Origin: Amycolatopsis vastitatis | GTDB taxonomy: Bacteria; Actinomycetota; Actinomycetes; Mycobacteriales; Pseudonocardiaceae | DNA: 64,000 nt | Direction of reading: 5' to 3' | Assembly: GCF_002234595.1 (NCBI RefSeq) | Contig: NZ_NMUL01000023.1 | Span: forward strand, 248,001-312,000 | Shown: one piece after another, positions 1 to 8,380 of the stretch | Layout of the letters: the number at the start of each line of letters is the position of its first letter | How positions within the stretch are numbered: position 1 is the stretch's first letter | The notes under the pieces: model-generated | Databases searched by the model: none | Told to the model about the DNA's origin: nothing | The model's input: the letters and a program-made list of their open reading frames with translations, nothing else | Position numbers and translations under genes: made by a program

Positions 1-1337
1 TTGGCGAGGTTGGCCCGGTTGATCTCGTCGATTACGAGGAAGTGCGGTACGTGCCGGTTGCCCTCGGTCGCGGCGAGATCGGCAAGTTCACGAAGCGGCC
101 CAGCGGTGATGCGGAACGCGACATCTCGCGTTTGGGGGTCCTGCTGCGGCCGGAAGCCCTCAAAGAAGTCTTCGTAGGCGTAGGAAGGGTGGAACTGGAC
201 GAGCTTGACTTGCTCGGGCCCGCCGCCGAAGAACTCGGCCAGCTTCAGCGCAAGGTACGTCTTGCCCGTTCCGGGCGGCCCGTAGAAGATCAGCTGGCGA
301 TCGTCCCACAACAGGTCGCGGACTTCCCTGAGCCATTCGACGTCGTGGGCCAGTACATCCTCGGCCAAGGCGTCGTTGGGCTCGGGCAGCTCCAGCTCAC
401 GGCGGGCGAGCGCAGCCAGCTCCAGACTGGAGTCACCGCTCGCGTCTTCGGCTTCTTCGGCGAGTTCCTCATTGCTGCGCCCGAGCCCGGCAACCAGCCC
501 GGCGACCGCCGTGAGGTCGACGACGTCCTGCTGGATCGAGAGCTTCTGCTGAAGTTCCTCGGGAAGTTCCGCGTAGGGATAGCCGACGCTCTGCCATTCC
601 GCGGGGCGTCGCAGGTTCGACCGCCCACCTTCCGAAGCGATCTGGATGGCATCGCCGGCGATCTCTCCAACGTAGAGGTTGCCGTTGGAGATCGTACAGA
701 CTGCGTCACCCGGTTTCATTTTCGAAAGGAACGCGTGCAATTCGTCCACGAGCTGCTGCAACGGCGTGTAGGCGAGGATGGACTCGTAGTCCTCTTCGAC
801 GACCGAGCGAAGCCGGTCTTTGGTCAGGTCACCGTCGATCCCCTCACGCAGCCGGCTCCCGGCGAGACTGACCAGGCCGTCCGGCAGCCACAACCGTTGG
901 ACGAGGTCGAAACCGGCCACATTGGACCCACGGACCAGCCAAGTGCGCATCGGTGCTTGCGATGGAGACTTGAGGTAGTCGGACAGCAGGAATCCCTCGG
1001 CGGACGTCCACTCATGCCACCCGTTCGCGCTCCGCCCGAGCAGGATCTCCGCCGCGGCCGATGGGGAGTTGCATTCGATGTCTTCGGTCGTCTCCAAGTA
1101 CCCGGGCCACTTCTCGGACTCCCGCATGCGGCCCGTGGCGATGAGGTCTTCGCGGATTGCGTTCGACGACTTCATGTGCACCCGGAACGACGGCACCGTC
1201 TCCGCCCGCGCTGGCGACCCGGCGAGCACGGCGAACTTTTGACTGCCGTTGGTACCTTTTTCATGCAGCAACCGCCCGTGTGCGAGTGGCCCGCCGCGGG
1301 GAAGCTGGAGCTGGAACTCGGGGTACTCCTCGGCCAT
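1..1337 (-). CDS. DUF4357-McrB-like AAA+ ATPase, 3' end cut by window edge
   Basis: ATG at 1337 overlaps the stop of the methylase gene (TGATG), with GAGGAGG just upstream; the frame stays open to base 1, so about 445 N-terminal residues are visible. Residues 91-112 carry the DUF4357 signature (SPSAAAEILLGRSANGW). A middle region (about 125-255, KMKPGDAVCTISNGNLYVGE) looks like a small PUA/EVE-type sensor fold; this is a weak guess. Then come Walker A GPPGTGKT (353-360) and Walker B FLVIDEINRANLA at the edge, typical of McrB-type AAA+ motors. McrB proteins are NTP-driven DNA translocases that activate an McrC nuclease, so an McrC-like partner could lie just left of the window. Fourth gene of the kinase/helicase/methylase operon, where it would supply sensing or effector activity. 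Family assignment is firm; the role is inferred. Confidence 0.85.
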   Translation of the reverse strand, partial: MAEEYPEFQLQLPRGGPLAHGRLLHEKGTNGSQKFAVLAGSPARAETVPSFRVHMKSSNAIREDLIATGRMRESEKWPGYLETTEDIECNSPSAAAEILLGRSANGWHEWTSAEGFLLSDYLKSPSQAPMRTWLVRGSNVAGFDLVQRLWLPDGLVSLAGSRLREGIDGDLTKDRLRSVVEEDYESILAYTPLQQLVDELHAFLSKMKPGDAVCTISNGNLYVGEIAGDAIQIASEGGRSNLRRPAEWQSVGYPYAELPEELQQKLSIQQDVVDLTAVAGLVAGLGRSNEELAEEAEDASGDSSLELAALARRELELPEPNDALAEDVLAHDVEWLREVRDLLWDDRQLIFYGPPGTGKTYLALKLAEFFGGGPEQVKLVQFHPSYAYEDFFEGFRPQQDPQTRDVAFRITAGPLRELADLAATEGNRHVPHFLVIDEINRANLA

Positions 1338-4300
1338 CAGGCCTCCTCGCCCGGTGCGGCGGCTGCGGGATGGCGGGGACCGTGGCCGGGCGGCGGGTTG
1401 AGGGTGGAGGTGTAGTTCTCGCCGTCGATGAGGGGGTTGTCGAGGCTGACACCAGCTTCTGCCATGCGGTCGTACTCGGCGAGGATCAGGTCCTTGGTGC
1501 GATAGGTGCCGTACTTGGCCTCGTCCTTGCGCTTGACGATAGGGAAGGTGTCGAGGATGTAGTCGACGTCTTCGCGGGAGATCCCGTAGAGATGGAAGAA
1601 GAGCGCATCAAGCTCAGCCCGAATCACTGCACGCCTGCCCTCGTTCCACAGGAACGGGGTACCCTTATCCCCAAGGTCGCCAGCAAAAGATTTCATGTCG
1701 CACGCTGTGTAGGTAAGCTCCAGGCTTCGCGCGCTTATCCAGCGCGAATTACTAATCAGACTTTCAGGCGACAAGACAGGCAATTGCTTCCAAATAAAGA
1801 AGTTCATTGTAACGCCACCCAGCTTCTGTCGACTCGCATAATCGAAGATGAAAGATGACTGACAGGCAATTAGAGTTGCAGCTAAATTTGTCGAAACATC
1901 TGGGCACATCAGCGGAATCTTGTTGCCTACACCCGAAAGCGGAAATACAAAGGCAACTGCGGTCCGCTCGTTAGTTGCCGATGTAACGTCTCGCCAACCA
2001 GTCAGCCAACCGTGGTGCCAGCCCTTGTCGGCCAAACGACTACCGACGCCTCGCTCAAGAATCTCGCTTCCCTTGGCGTCTTTCTTCCCAGTTCGAGCGT
2101 CAGCCTCGGCCACCCAGCTTAGCGGCATAGTTAATCGAGATGAGTTTTCGAGCTCTTCAATGGTCAGGTAACGGGGTTGATTCTGCCGAGATACCGCAGT
2201 ATTACTGCGAATAACATCAGCTGCACGATGATTGAAGAAGTCAGTCATTTTCGCTTCATATAAAGGCAGCATCCTCGACGTGCCTTTTGTGAAAATGTTA
2301 CCCGAGAGCTTCCAGCCATCACCTTCCAACTCTTCGCGAGAGCACAGGAAGCGAGCATCGTGTGACATATCGAACATTCTGAGGAACGACACACCCCAAG
2401 GATTACTTCCACCTTGGCCATATTCGTCGGGCTCCTTAATGAAGATCGGGACTCGGCGATAGATGGCGAGGGTGATCTCCGCGTCACGACGAGAGCGAAA
2501 GATGGGGCACGTTCCGGTGTTCGGGTTGAGAAGTGCGATCTCCTCCGGCGTCAGCATGAACGCCTTGTTGGAATCGTCCAGTTCGACCGGATCATGGAGA
2601 AAGAAGGCGAACGTGGCCGCAGGATCGCGGAGCGTTGGGCCAACAACAGACAAGATGCAAAACTTGTACGAGCGGTGAACCTCCGGGAAGAGCCCCGCAG
2701 CGTTCTCGAAGTCGTAGAGCGCGGCGAGCGAGCCGTGTTGGACCAAGTTTTTGAAGAAGTACTGGGTCCGGGCGTCGGTGGCGATGCCGGTCGGCACGAT
2801 GACGCCTGCTCGACCTCGGGAACTAGTCAGGATCTGCGCGGTCTCGGAAAAGACGGCATAAGTGTTCAGGTTTCCCTGACCGGTGAGCGGGACGCGATGC
2901 GACCGGCGCAGGAAGTGACTCTCGGCGTAGACCGCACGCTTCGCGGCCGAGTAGGCCTCAAAGAGTGGTTGCGTGTCGGGGTCGTCGCGGAGTTTCGCAA
3001 TGAGTTTCTTCCGGGTGTCCGCCTTGCCGACTGCGGCGATGGTCGGCGACCGTTGGGCGAAGAACTCCTGTTCCTTCAGTTCGACACTGTCCCACGGCGG
3101 ATTGCCGAGAACACAGGCGAACCCGCCGTGCCAGCCAGCCTCGTTGAGCGGCGAGTCGCCACCCGAGACCTCAAAAATGTCGGGAAACTCTAGATGCCAA
3201 TGAAAGAATCGGTACTGATCCCGTAACCGGAAGATCTCGTCGTGCGTCGCTCGCGGCACAGCCGACGTCGAAGAGTTCCCGAGCGACCGGAAGATCTCGT
3301 ACGTCACCGCACGCGGGCTGTCGGCGGTCTTGATCCACATGAAGGCTGAGCACCACGCGTCCGCCAAGTGCAAGGCGTCGGTATACGCTGTCGACTCGAC
3401 CCACGAGGCGTAGTCGGCCGCTTGTCGACGCACCTCGCGAAGCTTGTTGGCACTCTTCGCGGTGATGCGTCGCACGTTCGCGGCGAATGCCTGGTTGGTG
3501 ACCGTAACCGAGGTGTCCTCGATATCGAAGAGACCGAACTGGCCGTCGCGCTCCTCGATATGCGTCTTCTCCAACAGCTTGGCGAACTTCTTATCATCAC
3601 CTTCAGTAGCAATGAACGCGCTGTCCGGGATCCCACCGCGAAGCAGCGCCGGAGTCGCGCCGATCAGGGCGTTCCCGCACTTGATGTGGACATCCAGGAA
3701 GTCCAGCGGCTTGCCAGGCTCCAGGGCCTCCAGCCACAGCGAAACCTTGGCCAGCTCAACCGCCATCGGGTTGAGGTCAACCCCGTAGATGCACTTCGCG
3801 ATGACCTCGTGCAATGCGTGTTGAACTGCACCCAAGGTCGGCTCGGGGTTGCGCTCGCGAACAGCCGCCACACGCTTCGCGATCCGGCGGGCGGCGGCAA
3901 CGAGGAAGTGGCCCGAGCCACACGCCGGGTCGCAGACCGTCAAAGACAGTAGTTCGTCGACGATGGATTCGGACGGATCCGAGTGGCCGGCGGCCGTCGC
4001 GGCCTGTTCACCACGCTTGACGGCGTCGTCGATGACCGGGTCCAGCGTGGTGTCCAGCAGGCATGCGATCAACGAGGACGGCGTGTAGTAGGAGCCCGTC
4101 GTCTTCCGGGCGTTGCCGGCGATCGCGACCAGTTCGAATTCGCGGTCCACCGCACTGTGCCGCGGAACGAGTTCCAGCAACGACTCGTAGATCGAACCGA
4201 GCTCTTCGGCATCGAGATGGCGGTAGTCCACCGACCGCCAGCGACGGGAGCCAGCGTCCCGGACCTGCGCGAGGTGCCGAATCGCCGTCAGAAGAGATTC

Positions 4301-5467
4301 GTTCGATAACGACAAGCCGTACAGAGGAGCGTCCGCCGGTGTGTCGTCGAATATCCCACCAAGACCCGGCAGACCAAGCGCAGGGCGGCCGTCCTCATCG
4401 CCCAGTGCATCGAGAACGATGCGCAGCGCTCGATAGAGGTCGTCGTGGACCGTGCCCTTCCGCCGCCGGGCGTGGGCACGAAGCTTGGCCGTCGAGAAGT
4501 ACCGTGCGTACCGTTCGCGAGCCTGGTCATCGACTGAAGGGCTGTGCAGGGCGTCGCGGTCTTCGGCGACGAAGACGAACAGCAGACGGTAGACCAGCCG
4601 CAGCAACGCGCTATGCAGAGCGCCGACGTCGATGTTCTCGCGCAGGGCGGAGTTCGCGGGATGCTTCAGGAAGCCTGTACCGAGCGTGGTTATCGCGTTC
4701 TGGACACCGTCGCGCAAGCTGTCCAGCGCTCGGGTGCCGGATGCGATGGCGTCCACCCGCCACTTCTCCAGCCAGCACGTCGACGGCGCCGCGTCCTCCG
4801 CGACATCGAACCGCGAGACGTGCAACAGCCGGTACAGCAGCACGAACTCGCTGAACAGCTCGCCGTCGAAGATGGCGTCCAGGTCGAACTCGACATAGGA
4901 CGCGGTCGCCAGGGCACTGGAGTCGCGCAGCAGCCGCAGCTGCCGGCCATTCGTGACGACGCCCCACAGGTGCGCGTCCGTGCGGTTCAGCAGCTCTTGG
5001 ACCAGCGACTGCGCCGGCACGCTGCCCGCGCCGTCCGGTCGCTTGTCCAGCGAGACGTTCCACGGCGCCAGGTGGACGGGCACGTGGTTCCAGCGGTGGC
5101 TGATCGCGAACGTCTTTGTGCCGTCGTCTGACACGAGCCCGGCGGCGCCGAGCCGTGTCAGCTGGCCGAAACCGAGTTCATCGAACAACGGCAGCAGCCA
5201 TTGCGATACGGCCAGGCCGGTGGGGTCCGCGGGCGTCTCGGGATCCGGCGCGGCCGGGAGCCGGGTGCGCAGTTCGGTCCAGAGCGACTTCAGGTAGTTC
5301 CAGTGGCGTTCCGCGTCGTCGCGCACGGAGCGTGAGCCGATGACCCGGTAGTCAGCCGGCAGGGAACCGGCGACGTTCTTGCCCTCGGAGATGCGGAGCA
5401 GCATGTCGGCGGGCAACAGGCTGTTGACGGGGTGGACCGCGTCGAAGTTGCGCGTGGAGCTGGACAT
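1337..5467 (-). CDS. Large N6-adenine DNA methylase, DISARM DrmMI/Eco57I-like
   Basis: 1376 residues. ATG at 5467 overlaps the stop of the SNF2 gene, with GGAGGTG upstream. The N-terminal ~450 residues are helical and lack clear motifs. TTGSYYTP (about 457) opens the methylase core; motif I is DPACGSGHFL (about 511) and motif IV is NPPWD (about 788), the signature of N6-adenine methylases of the amino group. The long C-terminal half should hold target recognition. It transfers methyl from SAM to adenine in DNA, probably marking self. In class 1 DISARM a DrmD helicase and DrmMI methylase are adjacent, as here. It could instead be a BREX-PglX-like or type IIG enzyme, but no nuclease motif is visible. 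The 3' part (about 1690-2700) is visibly less GC-rich than its neighbours, suggesting a recently exchanged specificity region. Confidence 0.85.
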   Translation of the reverse strand: MSSSTRNFDAVHPVNSLLPADMLLRISEGKNVAGSLPADYRVIGSRSVRDDAERHWNYLKSLWTELRTRLPAAPDPETPADPTGLAVSQWLLPLFDELGFGQLTRLGAAGLVSDDGTKTFAISHRWNHVPVHLAPWNVSLDKRPDGAGSVPAQSLVQELLNRTDAHLWGVVTNGRQLRLLRDSSALATASYVEFDLDAIFDGELFSEFVLLYRLLHVSRFDVAEDAAPSTCWLEKWRVDAIASGTRALDSLRDGVQNAITTLGTGFLKHPANSALRENIDVGALHSALLRLVYRLLFVFVAEDRDALHSPSVDDQARERYARYFSTAKLRAHARRRKGTVHDDLYRALRIVLDALGDEDGRPALGLPGLGGIFDDTPADAPLYGLSLSNESLLTAIRHLAQVRDAGSRRWRSVDYRHLDAEELGSIYESLLELVPRHSAVDREFELVAIAGNARKTTGSYYTPSSLIACLLDTTLDPVIDDAVKRGEQAATAAGHSDPSESIVDELLSLTVCDPACGSGHFLVAAARRIAKRVAAVRERNPEPTLGAVQHALHEVIAKCIYGVDLNPMAVELAKVSLWLEALEPGKPLDFLDVHIKCGNALIGATPALLRGGIPDSAFIATEGDDKKFAKLLEKTHIEERDGQFGLFDIEDTSVTVTNQAFAANVRRITAKSANKLREVRRQAADYASWVESTAYTDALHLADAWCSAFMWIKTADSPRAVTYEIFRSLGNSSTSAVPRATHDEIFRLRDQYRFFHWHLEFPDIFEVSGGDSPLNEAGWHGGFACVLGNPPWDSVELKEQEFFAQRSPTIAAVGKADTRKKLIAKLRDDPDTQPLFEAYSAAKRAVYAESHFLRRSHRVPLTGQGNLNTYAVFSETAQILTSSRGRAGVIVPTGIATDARTQYFFKNLVQHGSLAALYDFENAAGLFPEVHRSYKFCILSVVGPTLRDPAATFAFFLHDPVELDDSNKAFMLTPEEIALLNPNTGTCPIFRSRRDAEITLAIYRRVPIFIKEPDEYGQGGSNPWGVSFLRMFDMSHDARFLCSREELEGDGWKLSGNIFTKGTSRMLPLYEAKMTDFFNHRAADVIRSNTAVSRQNQPRYLTIEELENSSRLTMPLSWVAEADARTGKKDAKGSEILERGVGSRLADKGWHHGWLTGWRDVTSATNERTAVAFVFPLSGVGNKIPLMCPDVSTNLAATLIACQSSFIFDYASRQKLGGVTMNFFIWKQLPVLSPESLISNSRWISARSLELTYTACDMKSFAGDLGDKGTPFLWNEGRRAVIRAELDALFFHLYGISREDVDYILDTFPIVKRKDEAKYGTYRTKDLILAEYDRMAEAGVSLDNPLIDGENYTSTLNPPPGHGPRHPAAAAPGEEA

Positions 5468-8358
5468 CAGGCGGCACCTCCAGAGACCGGCAGGTAGACG
5501 TAGGCGCCGAGGATGTCGGCCGGCTTCTGCGCGATGACGTTGACGCCGCGAACGATCTCCGAAGCGGCGCGGCGGGCGCTGCGGTGGGATTCGAGCAGGT
5601 CGGCGGCGAGTTCGTCGCCGTACTTCTCCAGGTACGGCTTCGTCTCGTCGAGTGCGTCCAGAACCCGGCCCATCGTGCGGATGGCGAACTCGCGGTCGGT
5701 GTTCTCGTCCGCCGTTCGATCGGCCAGCTCCAGGGCGTCCTCCGGGGAGAGCCAGACCGCCTTGGCCGGGGCGCCCTGGAACGCGACCAGCCGGGCATCC
5801 TCTGCCACCAGCTGCCGCTCGCCCGCCCGGGACGGCAACGTCAGGTGGAACCGGTAGCGCACGAGCAACAACGTGGTCCGGACGTCTACGGCCCTGGTAC
5901 GGATCACCCCGCACCGGCGGGCGGGGCGTGGGCCGTCGGTCTGGTCGTCCAGTGCGGCGTTGAGGACGTAGCCCGCGATCGCACCGACGACCGGGTCGGT
6001 GCGGACCAGCGCCGCTTCGCCGCGTGCCACGGCCGAAGTGGCGCGGAACGGCACCGGGCGACCGGACTCGACGGCGTCACCGCCGACAACCGGCGCGACG
6101 GCGTCACGCAGACCGACCGGGGTACCGCTCAAGTCGGCGCTGAATCCCTCGTCGTCCTTCCGCAGTACCGCTTCCAGCGAAGCCAGGGCTTGCCGGGTGA
6201 ACTCGCGGACCTCGTCGGCCCGGCCGAGGGTGTCGCGGATCGCCAGAACCTCCTTGGCGACTTCTTCGGGGCGAATCGTGCGCTGCGCAAACCGTGACCG
6301 CGACGCCGTCTCCCGTTCGGCGGCCGACTTCCAGTCCGCCTCCAGCTTCCCGGTCATCTCGCTGATCGTCTCAACGTCGAACAGGCTCGCCTGTTCCGGC
6401 TTTTCGTTGCGCATCAGCAGCCACTCGACGACCGCGTTAGTGACCCCGGACGACGATTCGTCCGGCACCGACACCGAGATACCCAGGTCCTTGCGGATCT
6501 GCCGGTGCTTCTTGATCAGCACTTCGAGGACCTTGCCGTCGATGCCGTTGTCACTGCCGTACAGGGTGATGACCTTGACGGTGTCGCGCTTCTGACCGAA
6601 CCGGTCCACCCGGCCTTCGCGCTGGTCGTGGCGAGTGGGGTTCCACGCCAGGTCGTAATGCACGACGGCGTCGAAATGGTGCTGGAGGTTCACGCCTTCG
6701 GAGAGGCAGTCGGTTGCCACCAGCACGCGCCGGGCAGCCGGCTCCTCGCCCGCTAAGTCAGCCAGCTCCTCGATCCGCTGCAACCGTTGCTGCGGCGACA
6801 GGGTCCCGGTGACCGCTCGCACGACGGTCTTGCGTCCGAGTTTGCCGTCCAGCCGTTCCGCGACGTACTCGGCGGTCGGGATGTACCGGCAGAAGACGAT
6901 CGGGTGGTACCCGTCGGCCAGGAGCGTCTTGAGGTGCTTGACCAGCGTCGCGAGTTTCGTGTCCTCGTCAGGGCCTTCCAACTCGGCTGCCCGTTCCGCG
7001 AGCTCGGCCAACCGGGCACCGGCGTCCTCGGTCTCCGCCCCGGGAGCGACGTCGAGACCTTCCAGTGCGTCAACGTCACCCGAGTCGCGGGTCAGCGGTG
7101 CGCCGAGCCGGTCAGCCTCTTCCGCGGTCGCGGCGGTCGCCGCCGCGGACCGGGTGCGCAGCGTCTGCGCGGCGGCACGCGGCGAGGAAACCAGCGAGCG
7201 CAGCAATGCGATCGCCGACCACCAGGCGATCCGGGCTTCCCGCTTGCCGCGGTCGCCGGCCGCGCTCACCCGCTCGCTGGCGTAGGCGATCGAATCTTCG
7301 AGAAGCGATCGGTAAGCCGGTGAGAGCTTGTAGGTCTCGTCCTTGAAGTACCGGTCGGCAGGGAACTTCGTGTCCTCGCGGAGATCGTTGTCCGTCAGGC
7401 CGTCTTCGGTCGTGAGGAACTGGCGAACGTCCGCCCGCTTACGTTGCACGAAATGCCCGGCAAGCAACCGCCGGCCGGCATCGCTGTCCAGCTGGACATG
7501 GGCGAGTTCGGGCTTGAGCAGGCCGAGCAGTGCCCGGAACGCGCTTTCCTTGCCGCTGTGCGGGGTGGCGGTGACCAGGAGCAGGTTCCGTTCTTCGTCC
7601 GCCGCGACCTTCTGCAGCAGCTCGTAGCGAAGCTGGTTCTGGGTGGACGCGCTTTCCTCGGCGGCGACGCAGGTGTGCGCCTCGTCGACGATGACCAGAT
7701 CCGGGCAGTGCTTCACGAAGTCGTCGCGGTGCCGAGTGGACTTGATGAAGTCCGTGGACACGATCACGTTCGGGTACTTGTCGAAAAGCGACTGTCCCAG
7801 CTCGAGCCCACGCTCCAATTTGGACACTGTGGATGCGAGGACCAGCTCGGCGTCCATGCCGAACTTGGTGCGCAGCTCGTCCTGCCATTGCTCGGCCAGC
7901 GCGGGTGAACAAAGCACGGCGAGCCTGCGCGCGCTGCCCTGGGCCAGCAGCTCGCTCGCGATCAACCCGGCTTCCACGGTCTTGCCGATCCCGACGTCAT
8001 CGGAGATCAGCAGCCGGACCACCCGCTGGCGCAGCGCCATCATGAGGGGAACCAGCTGGTATGCCCTCGGTTCGACAGCGATGCCCGCCAAGGACCGGAA
8101 CGGCCCGGCCCCGGAGCGGAACCCGATTCGAAGGGCGGAGCGGAGCAGACCCGCCGCTTGTGAGTCACCCAGGTCGTCCGGCGACGGCTTCCTGAACTGC
8201 GCGTCGCGGACTTCCTCAAAAGCCGGGAACACGGCGGCGATGTCGTCGTCGGCGCCGCCGAGAGGCCGCAGCACGAGCATGTCATCGGCACTTTCCGGCA
8301 GGACAACCCAGTCCCGTCCCCGAGCGGAAACCAGCAGGCCAGGAGTAAACGTCGTCAT
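5467..8358 (-). CDS. SNF2-family DEAH helicase, DISARM DrmD-like
   Basis: 963 residues; ATG at 8358, 22 bases after the upstream gene, with GAAAGAG as a weak ribosome site. Helicase motifs in order: Q/I region with DVGIGKT Walker A (121-127), DEAH Walker B (225-228), TATPHSGKE (motif III), then the C-terminal lobe with VLVATDCLSEGVNLQ and the arginine-finger motif HDQREGRVDRFGQ. Length and arrangement match DrmD of class 1 DISARM, an SNF2-type translocase. The ATGA junction with the methylase downstream suggests translational coupling. It presumably translocates on invading DNA in complex with the methylase or with the large kinase-helicase protein. Generic SNF2/RapA-like helicases are the alternative, but the neighbours favour a defence role. 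Confidence 0.87.
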   Translation of the reverse strand: MTTFTPGLLVSARGRDWVVLPESADDMLVLRPLGGADDDIAAVFPAFEEVRDAQFRKPSPDDLGDSQAAGLLRSALRIGFRSGAGPFRSLAGIAVEPRAYQLVPLMMALRQRVVRLLISDDVGIGKTVEAGLIASELLAQGSARRLAVLCSPALAEQWQDELRTKFGMDAELVLASTVSKLERGLELGQSLFDKYPNVIVSTDFIKSTRHRDDFVKHCPDLVIVDEAHTCVAAEESASTQNQLRYELLQKVAADEERNLLLVTATPHSGKESAFRALLGLLKPELAHVQLDSDAGRRLLAGHFVQRKRADVRQFLTTEDGLTDNDLREDTKFPADRYFKDETYKLSPAYRSLLEDSIAYASERVSAAGDRGKREARIAWWSAIALLRSLVSSPRAAAQTLRTRSAAATAATAEEADRLGAPLTRDSGDVDALEGLDVAPGAETEDAGARLAELAERAAELEGPDEDTKLATLVKHLKTLLADGYHPIVFCRYIPTAEYVAERLDGKLGRKTVVRAVTGTLSPQQRLQRIEELADLAGEEPAARRVLVATDCLSEGVNLQHHFDAVVHYDLAWNPTRHDQREGRVDRFGQKRDTVKVITLYGSDNGIDGKVLEVLIKKHRQIRKDLGISVSVPDESSSGVTNAVVEWLLMRNEKPEQASLFDVETISEMTGKLEADWKSAAERETASRSRFAQRTIRPEEVAKEVLAIRDTLGRADEVREFTRQALASLEAVLRKDDEGFSADLSGTPVGLRDAVAPVVGGDAVESGRPVPFRATSAVARGEAALVRTDPVVGAIAGYVLNAALDDQTDGPRPARRCGVIRTRAVDVRTTLLLVRYRFHLTLPSRAGERQLVAEDARLVAFQGAPAKAVWLSPEDALELADRTADENTDREFAIRTMGRVLDALDETKPYLEKYGDELAADLLESHRSARRAASEIVRGVNVIAQKPADILGAYVYLPVSGGAA

Positions 8359-8380
8359 CAGTCGAATTCTCTTTCGTCGC

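Noticed and set aside
42..1415. Long plus-strand reading frame opposite the McrB-like gene
   Set aside because: It is the antisense of a gene with clear AAA+ motifs; its translation has no domain and an Arg/Gly/Val-biased composition typical of high-GC shadows.
5468..5914. N-terminal extension of the methylase into the SNF2 gene
   Set aside because: The extra 149 residues are low-complexity shadow; ATG 5467 has GGAGGTG and forms the usual overlap.
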